DNA from: an uncultured Clostridia bacterium
Lineage (GTDB): Bacteria; Bacillota; Clostridia; Oscillospirales; Ruminococcaceae
Direction: 5' to 3'
Assembly (NCBI GenBank): GCA_947177545.1
Contig: CAMWVF010000106.1
Location: 1-5,332 of the forward strand
Length of the DNA stretch: 5,332 nucleotides
Program-made: the position numbers and the translations under genes
The notes under the pieces: model-generated
The model's input: only the letters and a program-made list of their open reading frames with translations
The model's database searches: none
What the model was told of the DNA's origin: nothing
In this document: in pieces, positions 1-5,332 of the stretch
Position numbering within the stretch: position 1 is the stretch's first letter
Layout: each line of letters starts with the position of its first letter

Positions 1-1232
1 ACACTATCTGGTCCATTAACTCCGCTTACGGCGGAAACGTTCTTCTCGGCAAGAAGTGCTTCGCGCTCCGTATTGCTTCCTACCAGGGCAAAATGGAGGG
101 CTGGATGGCTGAACATATGCTTATCCTCGGCGTTAAAAAGCCCAACGGAGAGGTTAAGTACATCACAGCTGCATTCCCCTCTGCCTGCGGTAAGACAAAC
201 CTTGCTATGCTTATTCCTCCCGAGGGATACAAGTCCAAGGGCTATGAAGTATTCACCGTCGGCGACGATATCGCTTGGATGAAGCAGGGCGAGGACGGCA
301 GACTTTACGCTATCAACCCCGAGAACGGCTTCTTCGGCGTTGCTCCGGGTACTAACGCTAAGTCCAACTACAACGCTCTTGCGTCCACAAAGAAGAACAC
401 TATCTTCACAAATGTTGCTCTCAACAACGACACCAACACAGTTTGGTGGGAAGGTCTTGATAAGAATCCTCCCGTTAACGCTACTGAATGGAAGGGCGCT
501 AAGGTAAACGGACCCGAGTTCGTTGCAGGCGGCGAGAAGCTTGCTCACCCCAACTCCAGATTTACAGCTCCCGCTGAGAACTGCCCATGCATTTCCCCCG
601 AGTTCAACAATCCTCAGGGCGTGCCTATCTCCGCTATCATCTTCGGCGGCAGACGTGCTTCCACAACTCCTCTTGTATATCAGTCCTTTGACTGGGTACA
701 CGGCACATATATGGGTTCAGCTGTATCTTCCGAAACAACAGCGGCAGCAACAGGCGCAGTAGGCGTGCTCCGTCACGACCCCATGGCTATGAAGCCCTTT
801 ATCGGCTACAACGTAGGCGATTACTGGAACCACTGGCTCGAAATGGGCGAGAAGCTCGGTGACAAGGCTCCTAAGATATTCAACGTAAACTGGTTCAAGC
901 AGGACGAGAACGGCAACTTCATCTGGCCCGGCTTCGGCGATAACATGAGAGTTCTTGACTGGATCATCAAGCGCTGCGAAGGTGAGATCGACGCTGAAGA
1001 AACAGCGATCGGCTATCTCCCCAAGAAGGGCGACATTGATGTATCGGGCATCGAGGACGAAGTTACTCCCGAGATCATGGATAAGCTCCTTGATGTTGAC
1101 AAGGAACTCTGGACTAAGGAAATCGCTGAGATGAGAAGATACTACAAGGAAGACATTGCCGCTAAGGGCGGTAAGGTTCCCGCAGCTCTTGAAAAGCAGT
1201 TGGACGCTCTCGAGGCAAGACTTAACAAGTAA
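1..1232 (+). CDS. pckG: Phosphoenolpyruvate carboxykinase (GTP), C-terminal part, 5' end off the window
   Basis: This enzyme interconverts oxaloacetate + GTP and PEP + CO2 + GDP in the cytosol, linking the C4-acid pool to glycolysis/gluconeogenesis; in fermentative anaerobes it often runs toward oxaloacetate. The frame is open from base 3, so the ATG at 93 is internal: the residues before it (YGGN, then GKKCFALRIAS) are conserved family sequence. About 409 residues are visible of a usual ~600, so roughly 190 N-terminal residues are missing. Counting from base 3, I see the substrate-binding YGG (9-11), the metal-ligand region with K17/K18 and H38, the GTP-type P-loop FPSACGKTN (58-66) with its hallmark Cys62, kinase-2 motif VGDDIAW (86-92), NPENGFFGVAPGT, NSR (184-186), FGGRR (214-218), an omega-loop lid region near 238-254, and the guanine-pocket segment FIWPGFGDN (306-314). 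The ATP-type enzyme has a different P-loop. All visible catalytic residues are intact, and the gene ends in TAA followed by a strong terminator. Confidence 0.97.
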   Translation, partial: TIWSINSAYGGNVLLGKKCFALRIASYQGKMEGWMAEHMLILGVKKPNGEVKYITAAFPSACGKTNLAMLIPPEGYKSKGYEVFTVGDDIAWMKQGEDGRLYAINPENGFFGVAPGTNAKSNYNALASTKKNTIFTNVALNNDTNTVWWEGLDKNPPVNATEWKGAKVNGPEFVAGGEKLAHPNSRFTAPAENCPCISPEFNNPQGVPISAIIFGGRRASTTPLVYQSFDWVHGTYMGSAVSSETTAAATGAVGVLRHDPMAMKPFIGYNVGDYWNHWLEMGEKLGDKAPKIFNVNWFKQDENGNFIWPGFGDNMRVLDWIIKRCEGEIDAEETAIGYLPKKGDIDVSGIEDEVTPEIMDKLLDVDKELWTKEIAEMRRYYKEDIAAKGGKVPAALEKQLDALEARLNK

Positions 1233-1251
1233 TTTGTTATAAAACAACAAC

Positions 1252-1281
1252 AAAAGCCCTCCCGATTTGGGAGGGCTTTTT
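1252..1281. terminator. Bidirectional intrinsic terminator between convergent genes
   Basis: An inverted repeat pairs 1252-1263 with 1269-1280: an 8-bp GC-rich core (GCCCTCCC / GGGAGGGC) flanked by four A-T pairs, around a 5-nt loop. Read rightward it ends in five T's (1277-1281), 20 nt past the PEP carboxykinase stop. Read leftward the stem is followed by TTTTGTTGTTGTTTTA, about 20 nt past the lipoprotein stop. The same hairpin therefore can end both converging transcripts. The stem and U-tracts are directly visible; use in both directions is inferred from the symmetry and gene layout. Confidence 0.93.
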
Positions 1282-1299
1282 GCTGTCTGTTGCGAACGC

Positions 1300-1608
1300 T
1301 TACCGTCCGCCGTCCAAAACGTCGTCAACAATATCCTCTGCGCCTGTTACAACATCGTCTACCATGTCGTTCACATCTGTTCCAAGCTCTTCAAGGAGAC
1401 CGTCGCCGTCCACGTCGCCCGTCTCGGAGTTTGAAGAACTGTTCTCTGTCTGCGATTCCGTTGTAGTCTGACTTTGTGAAGTTGTTGTCTGTGAATCTGA
1501 CTGTGATTGCGTATTATCCGCATTTCCGCTGCCGCTGTCGTTAGAACATCCTGTAAGCATAACCGCAGCGGCAAGCAGTGCGGTAATTCCTAAAATTGTT
1601 TTTTTCAT
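1300..1608 (-). CDS. Small Ser/Thr/Gln-rich lipoprotein with acidic C-terminus
   Basis: A 102-residue predicted surface lipoprotein of unknown function. Residues 1-20 form a signal peptide (MKK, then a hydrophobic stretch) ending in the lipobox LTGC, so Cys21 should be lipidated and the rest exposed outside the membrane. Residues 22-63 are a low-complexity linker rich in Ser, Thr, Gln and Asn. Residues 65-70 read DVDGDG, like the start of an EF-hand or dockerin calcium loop, but the usual acidic residue at loop position 12 is Gly and no second loop follows. Residues 81-100 hold two copies of a nonapeptide, DMVDDVVTG and DIVDDVLDG, 11 residues apart, within a very acidic, possibly amphipathic helix. 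The start is supported by AAGGA at 7 nt spacing. It lies 49 nt downstream of the permease with no terminator between, so it may be the last gene of that operon; I found no convincing promoter of its own. Signal peptide and coding status look reliable, function is unknown. Confidence 0.85.
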   Translation of the reverse strand: MKKTILGITALLAAAVMLTGCSNDSGSGNADNTQSQSDSQTTTSQSQTTTESQTENSSSNSETGDVDGDGLLEELGTDVNDMVDDVVTGAEDIVDDVLDGGR

Positions 1609-1615
1609 TGGGATT

Positions 1616-1620
1616 TCCTT
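1616..1620 (-). promoter_or_regulatory. Ribosome binding site of the lipoprotein gene
   Basis: AAGGA, within AAAGGAAA on the minus strand, lies 7 nt before the ATG at 1608-1606 and fixes that start. It sits in the loop of a short 4-bp stem (GGGA at 1624-1621 pairing with TCCC at 1613-1610), which may be chance. Confidence 0.75.
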
Positions 1621-1657
1621 TCCCGCAGGGTTTATGCTTTCTGCGTTCTGTTATCCG

Positions 1658-3943
1658 TCATGATATACTGTATTCTATTGTCTCTATGGGGACTTCCTGA
1701 AATATACTTTCGTCAGTGCTTTCCAACCAAAACGGGTTTTCATTATTGTATTCGGCATCATCGTTTTCGGATATTCCCGCATAAACTCTTTCGGCAACAC
1801 CGTTGAGTTCTTCGGGAATGACCGCCGTTTCTCCAAATACATATATAATATAACCGTTATCGGGAACAATATTCATAGGCTCCGCGGCTCTGTAAAGGTC
1901 GCAAAAGTCCTTGTCAATATTTGTTACCCTATGGCTGCCACCCCTCCTACTGTAGTGATATTGTGCATGAAGCCTTACGTACTCGGGGATTTCGTTGCTG
2001 CTGCGCCATTCCTCGGCTGTATAAATATACACTCTATTATTTCCTGAAGCCGCCGTCAGATATTCGTACAAATCCATATCGGAAATATCTTCCTTTTTGC
2101 TGACTGTAAAGCCGAAATATTTCAAAAGCTCCAAAGTATTACCAAAAGTCTCCGGTATCGTCAGATCGTATATATTTGTATCAAATGAAAGCATATAAAT
2201 ATTTTTAGCATCCGACAAATAATAGTTTTCCTCAGTGATGTTCATAATATCCTTGGCGTACGCTTCCGCAAGCTGCTCATAAAAATTCTTTCTGACAAGA
2301 GTGCCTGTTCTCACGCTGCTTTCGTTGTCGTATATTATATTGCAGACTGATGTTAAAGTTGTTTTCTTACTTGCGGCATATTCGGGGGAATATTCTTCAA
2401 TTCTGCGGTACACATCAACCGCACCGATAATTTCGTTCTTGTATATCTCCGCTACTTGCGTTTTGTACTCGTCAGTAAGGTCAAGCTTGCCAAGAATTTC
2501 AGCTTCTTCCGCAGTCATATTATTGTACGTTCTTTTAAGTTTTCTTCCGTTTTTAAGCTCGTAGGTTATTTCGACTCCGATGCCTACGCTCCACTCGTCC
2601 CGTTTGTCAACTCTGCCCTGATGCGCGGCAATTATTGTCTCAATATTTTCCTTTTCGCTAAAGGACAGAGTAATGATATTATTGTTTTCGTCACGGGGTA
2701 TCGGAAAATATCCGTAATAACCGTCATATTTAAGACTTACCGACTTTACCTGCGAAATATCCGGTACTCTCGTAACCATGCCAAAGCCCTCGGTTTTTTG
2801 CGCGGCAAAAATAACCAGTACGGACGCTGACATTACTGCCGCATATTTTATCAGACTTAGCCAAATTTTCTTAAAGCCCCTGTTTGCCACAACTTCAAGA
2901 ATAACGTACACAATTACCGTTGTAAGAATAGCGGGGACAAACCCAATGCGGCCGTAATAAAATACCGAATAGATACAGAATATTGCCGCTGTACTTATAA
3001 TATAATAAATAAGCTTGAACACAAAGGGCTTTGACACCTGTTCAGCGCGGCGCTTTTTGTAGAGGAAAAACGCGCCTGCCCCAATCGCCGCTGTAAGGAT
3101 AAAGTACATCACCGCCCATAATACATAATTCATATTGGAATCAGCAAAAAATTCCTCGTTCATCGCCCATTGAACGGCAGCCATGATACCTCCCGCAGGA
3201 GATGTGTACATTATTATCCTCGCAATAGTTTCGGACATATAAATACCGTAAAGCTCACTGAACATAGACATAAACACTAGATAGATAGTCTGCGGTATCA
3301 TAATGTTTATAAGTATGGTGTAAGCAATGCTCTCAAATTTGTTTCCGCAGCATACCGTCACAAGCACCGTAACAGTATAAAGCATAAGCATTACAAGTAT
3401 TCCCGCCGCGATAAGCTTTAACAGTATCGGCATAGCAGTGCCAAAAAAATCACAAGTGTACTCTCTGTATTGGTTATTGCTAACGCCATAGTACGAAATT
3501 TCTTCAAATGTCCTGCCCTCCATAAAGATAAAGCCGTAAGCCATACCAAGCATGGACACGACCTGTGCTGCAAGGAAAGGTACAATGTACACCGCAAGTC
3601 CCGAAAGGAAATTTGAGAAAAACCTTTGGGCAGCCGTAAGCGGCAGGGAAAGCCGCATATCCACCACAGATTTATTGTGCAGGCAGCTAAAGCTGTCAAT
3701 TGCGATAAAAATTCCCATAAAGCCTGCAATGGCAGTTGTTATTACGCCTATCACTAAAAATGCTTCAACCATTGATGTGGGTTCCTTGCTGTAAATTCCT
3801 GCTATAAGTGATATTATCACCGCAGGGGCTGCCGCAAGGTGCAGTATGCCTATTATTATTGCCATTTTAGTTTTTGTTTTTACGCCGCACCAAAAATTGT
3901 GCAGCACGGGTGAACTCTTCTTATTCGATACCTTTGAAGTCAT
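1658..3943 (-). CDS. ABC transporter permease, about 9 membrane segments plus a large extracytoplasmic C-terminal domain
   Basis: Membrane partner of the upstream ABC ATPase, 761 residues from the chosen start. Hydrophobic segments lie near residues 28-50, 60-83, 112-138, 168-198, 205-228, 272-294, 311-329, 333-352 and 364-381. Basic clusters at 1-26, 296-299 (KKRR) and 355-359 indicate a cytoplasmic N-terminus and nine spans, placing residues 382-761 outside. The loop near 97-110 (LSLPLTAAQRFFSN) resembles the cytosolic coupling-helix region of ABC-2 type permeases. The C-terminal ~380 residues are soluble, rich in Tyr, Glu and Asn, and have a His/Arg patch at 657-672. The overall plan recalls the long permeases carrying DUF6449 found beside YtrB-like ATPases in Firmicutes, though I recall this from memory and could not search it. 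The ATG at 3943 is preferred because GGAGGG lies 8 nt upstream; an in-frame ATG at 3964 has only a GGAGG at 12 nt. The start overlaps the ATPase gene by 23 nt, so translation is probably coupled. The substrate is not evident. Confidence 0.88.
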   Translation of the reverse strand: MTSKVSNKKSSPVLHNFWCGVKTKTKMAIIIGILHLAAAPAVIISLIAGIYSKEPTSMVEAFLVIGVITTAIAGFMGIFIAIDSFSCLHNKSVVDMRLSLPLTAAQRFFSNFLSGLAVYIVPFLAAQVVSMLGMAYGFIFMEGRTFEEISYYGVSNNQYREYTCDFFGTAMPILLKLIAAGILVMLMLYTVTVLVTVCCGNKFESIAYTILINIMIPQTIYLVFMSMFSELYGIYMSETIARIIMYTSPAGGIMAAVQWAMNEEFFADSNMNYVLWAVMYFILTAAIGAGAFFLYKKRRAEQVSKPFVFKLIYYIISTAAIFCIYSVFYYGRIGFVPAILTTVIVYVILEVVANRGFKKIWLSLIKYAAVMSASVLVIFAAQKTEGFGMVTRVPDISQVKSVSLKYDGYYGYFPIPRDENNNIITLSFSEKENIETIIAAHQGRVDKRDEWSVGIGVEITYELKNGRKLKRTYNNMTAEEAEILGKLDLTDEYKTQVAEIYKNEIIGAVDVYRRIEEYSPEYAASKKTTLTSVCNIIYDNESSVRTGTLVRKNFYEQLAEAYAKDIMNITEENYYLSDAKNIYMLSFDTNIYDLTIPETFGNTLELLKYFGFTVSKKEDISDMDLYEYLTAASGNNRVYIYTAEEWRSSNEIPEYVRLHAQYHYSRRGGSHRVTNIDKDFCDLYRAAEPMNIVPDNGYIIYVFGETAVIPEELNGVAERVYAGISENDDAEYNNENPFWLESTDESIFQEVPIETIEYSIS

Positions 3944-4817
3944 AACCCATACCCTCCATTTCATAAATAAATATTTCCTCCAGCGTCAGCGGAATAAGGT
4001 CAAGCACCTTGGGGGACTTCTTTTCAAGCTCTGCTCTTATCTCTTCCTCCGTACCCCTTGCAATAAGATAGGTAATACTCTGATTTTTTTCAAAGCTTAG
4101 TATCTGCAAGTCTCCCATGTCCTTTTCGGTAACGTCCCCGTCGAATACAGCCTGTACCTTGTGTATGCTACCCTTAACGCTGTCAAGGTCTCTGTTGAAC
4201 AGCAGCTTGCCTTGATGCAGCAACGCCGCCGTGTCGCAGACCTCGTTTATTTCCTTCAGGTTGTGGCTTGAGATTATCGCCGTAAGCTTTCGGTCAAGCA
4301 TAGCGTCCACAAGCATACGCTTAACAATAATTCTCATTGTGGGGTCAAGCCCGTCAAACGCCTCGTCAAGAAGCAGATAATCCGTTCCGCAGGCAAGCCC
4401 AGTGATAACGATAGCCTGCCGCTTCATACCCTTGGAGAATTTGTCCAGCCGCTTTTTTTCGGGGAGCTTTATCACCGAGTTTAGCTTGTTGAAAATTTCC
4501 TCCGAAAAGTTGGGGTAAAAGCCCTGATAATATTTTTTCATATCTGTAAGGGTCATTGTGCCGAACTGGACGGTCTCATCATTTATAAAGAAAACCTTTT
4601 CCTTTGCTGAAACGTTGTCGTAGACAGGCTCGCCGTCTATCAGAACCTCCCCTTCGGTCTGCTTGTAAACTCCCGACAGCAGACGCAGTATGGTGGATTT
4701 TCCCGCACCGTTCGATCCCAGCAGCCCAAACGCCGTCCCCTTTTCAATTGTGAGGTCAACGCCGTCCAGAGCGTTAAAGTCCTCAAAGCTCATTTTCACA
4801 TTTTTTAATTCTATCAT
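3921..4817 (-). CDS. ABC transporter ATP-binding protein (YtrB/BcrA-like)
   Basis: A 298-residue cytoplasmic ATPase that should power the downstream permease. From the chosen Met: Walker A GSNGAGKST (34-42), signature region DKFSKGMKRQ (125-134), Walker B plus D-loop YLLLDEAFDGLD (147-158) with catalytic Glu152, and the switch His185 in SSHNLKE. The signature is FSKGM rather than LSGGQ, and the Q-loop region reads FINDETVQF (77-85) with Gln84 as the likeliest Q-loop residue; both features are familiar in YtrB-like exporter ATPases. The C-terminal tail (about 205-298) ends in a segment LTLEEIFIYEMEGMGYD typical of this group. The start at 4817 is chosen because AAGGA lies 8 nt upstream; a Met two codons earlier (4823) is too close to that site, and extending to 4937 would overlap the upstream carboxypeptidase gene by over 100 nt. 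It begins 13 nt after the carboxypeptidase stop and overlaps the permease by 23 nt. YtrB-type genes often follow a GntR-family regulator, but none is visible here. Confidence 0.95.
   Translation of the reverse strand: MIELKNVKMSFEDFNALDGVDLTIEKGTAFGLLGSNGAGKSTILRLLSGVYKQTEGEVLIDGEPVYDNVSAKEKVFFINDETVQFGTMTLTDMKKYYQGFYPNFSEEIFNKLNSVIKLPEKKRLDKFSKGMKRQAIVITGLACGTDYLLLDEAFDGLDPTMRIIVKRMLVDAMLDRKLTAIISSHNLKEINEVCDTAALLHQGKLLFNRDLDSVKGSIHKVQAVFDGDVTEKDMGDLQILSFEKNQSITYLIARGTEEEIRAELEKKSPKVLDLIPLTLEEIFIYEMEGMGYDFKGIE
3952..3957 (-). promoter_or_regulatory. Ribosome binding site of the permease gene, inside the ATPase gene
   Basis: GGAGGG lies 8 nt before the ATG at 3943-3941 and decides the permease start. 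It is embedded in the last codons of the ATPase gene, so ribosomes finishing the ATPase pass directly over it, which favours coupled synthesis of the two subunits. A second GGAGG at 3981-3977 lies 12 nt before an alternative in-frame ATG at 3964; that start would add seven residues. Confidence 0.8.
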
Positions 4818-4825
4818 GTACATCT

Positions 4826-4830
4826 TCCTT
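4826..4830 (-). promoter_or_regulatory. Ribosome binding site of the ATPase gene
   Basis: AAGGA, in ATGAAAGGAAG on the minus strand, lies 8 nt before the ATG at 4817-4815 and immediately follows the carboxypeptidase TGA (4833-4831). It rules against the nearby ATG at 4823, which would leave only 2 nt of spacing. The stop-to-start gap of 13 nt supports one polycistronic message. Confidence 0.8.
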
Positions 4831-5332
4831 TCATTGTTCGTTGGTTTCCAGCCACTCTTCAAGGCACAAACCGCTTTGGTGTATCTCCTCGGCGTACTCC
4901 CTGCCAACATATCTGTAATGCCACGGCTCATAGTCAATACCCGTTATATTTGTCTTGCCAATAGGGTACCGCAGAATAAAGCCGTACTTATAAGCGTTTT
5001 GATAAAGCCAGTCATAGACCTCCTGATTGTCAGATTTTTCTTTGTCCGCATTTATATCCACAGCCAGTCCAAGCTCATGCTCGCTTGTCCCGGGGACGGC
5101 AACCCATTCCTTTGCCATTTCCTCGGCCTTTTTTCTTGTGTACCCCTCGTTTTCATAAGCGCGAATTTTATCCTCCATTATAGCCCGCTGTTTTTCCTCT
5201 GTTCGGTAACCCTCCCCCACCACAGGGTAAATATCCTGCTCTCTCATGTCGTCGAACATTTTTTGCAGGTCGGGGTAGATTTCCGAATCCACCATTTCGC
5301 CGTTTGAAAGCTCCGTAAGCTCTGCTTTATAA
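4831..5332 (-). CDS. VanY-type D-alanyl-D-alanine carboxypeptidase (peptidase M15B), N-terminus off the window
   Basis: A zinc D,D-carboxypeptidase that should trim the terminal D-Ala from peptidoglycan stem peptides outside the membrane. About 166 residues are visible and the frame stays open to the right edge. The residues before the Met at 5295 (ELTELSNGE) look like normal family sequence, so that Met is probably internal, and any signal peptide or membrane anchor lies off the window. Numbering from that Met: the GYR motif (29-31) with the substrate-binding Arg31, Gln36, the zinc-ligand motif SEHELGLAVDI with His73 and Asp80, and EPWHYRYVG with catalytic Glu123 and third zinc ligand His126. 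All expected M15 active-site residues are present, so the enzyme should be active. The length from GYR to the end fits the VanY catalytic domain. VanY proteins can lower glycopeptide susceptibility, but many are ordinary wall-remodelling enzymes, and no vanHAX or VanRS genes are in view, so a resistance role cannot be claimed. It is the first visible gene of the leftward cluster. Confidence 0.94.
   Translation of the reverse strand, partial: YKAELTELSNGEMVDSEIYPDLQKMFDDMREQDIYPVVGEGYRTEEKQRAIMEDKIRAYENEGYTRKKAEEMAKEWVAVPGTSEHELGLAVDINADKEKSDNQEVYDWLYQNAYKYGFILRYPIGKTNITGIDYEPWHYRYVGREYAEEIHQSGLCLEEWLETNEQ

Noticed and set aside
93..95. ATG at 93 as the PEP carboxykinase start
   Set aside because: Conserved family residues, including YGGN and GKKCFALRIAS, lie in frame upstream up to the window edge.
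717..1331. 204-residue reading frame on the minus strand opposite the PEP carboxykinase
   Set aside because: It is antisense to a well-conserved enzyme, runs through the terminator, and has no recognisable domain; it is a by-product of the biased codon use of the real gene.
1420..1520. Repeat array or CRISPR-like pattern in the Ser/Thr/Gln coding stretch
   Set aside because: The recurring short words come from repeated Ser, Gln and Thr codons in the lipoprotein linker; there is no regular repeat-spacer pattern.
1632..1720. Separate promoter for the lipoprotein gene
   Set aside because: There are A+T-rich patches such as TATATC, but no -35/-10 pair with proper spacing that I could defend.
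4818..4937. Longer N-terminus for the ABC ATPase starting at 4937
   Set aside because: The extra 40 residues overlap the end of the carboxypeptidase gene and resemble no ABC protein; a well-spaced SD supports the start at 4817.
5293..5295. ATG at 5295 as the carboxypeptidase start
   Set aside because: The frame stays open to the edge with family-like residues upstream, there is no SD at proper spacing, and no signal peptide or anchor follows; it is most likely internal.
4690..5307. 205-residue reading frame on the plus strand opposite the ATPase and carboxypeptidase
   Set aside because: It is antisense to two genes with complete catalytic motifs and spans their junction; its hydrophobic look comes from reading the complement of charged codons.
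4831..5332. Glycopeptide-resistance (van) operon
   Set aside because: Only a VanY-type peptidase is seen; no vanH, vanA/B ligase, vanX or VanRS genes are in the window, and lone VanY-like genes are common in Firmicutes.

Overview
The window looks like a chromosomal segment of a Gram-positive, probably clostridial (Ruminococcus/Oscillospiraceae-like) bacterium. This rests on strong purine-rich Shine-Dalgarno sites before the internal genes, a lipobox lipoprotein, a GTP-type PEP carboxykinase close to those of anaerobic Firmicutes, and a YtrB-like ABC ATPase paired with a very long permease. The taxonomic placement is an inference; no rRNA or other phylogenetic marker is present.

Layout: positions 1-1232 (+) hold the C-terminal two thirds of a GTP-dependent phosphoenolpyruvate carboxykinase, open at the left edge. 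A strong hairpin at 1252-1281 ends it and, being nearly symmetrical, also serves the genes converging from the right. Everything else reads leftward on the minus strand. In order of transcription these are a VanY-type M15 D,D-carboxypeptidase (4831 to beyond 5332, N-terminus off the window), an ABC ATPase (3921-4817), a 761-residue ABC permease with a large C-terminal domain predicted outside the membrane (1658-3943), and a small Ser/Thr/Gln-rich lipoprotein with an acidic C-terminus (1300-1608).

The minus-strand genes are tightly packed: 13 nt between the carboxypeptidase and the ATPase, a 23-nt overlap between ATPase and permease, and 49 nt between permease and lipoprotein, with no terminator in between. 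They therefore probably form one transcript ending at the shared terminator. ATPase and permease should form one exporter or envelope-sensing complex. The peptidoglycan carboxypeptidase and the lipoprotein act on the outer face of the membrane, where the permease's large C-terminal domain is also predicted to lie. A cell-envelope role (wall-precursor or peptide-antibiotic response) is a reasonable hypothesis but is not shown by the sequence. The PEP carboxykinase is an unrelated central-metabolism gene that happens to converge on this cluster. Almost all of the window is coding; the only gaps are the terminator region and short spacers.
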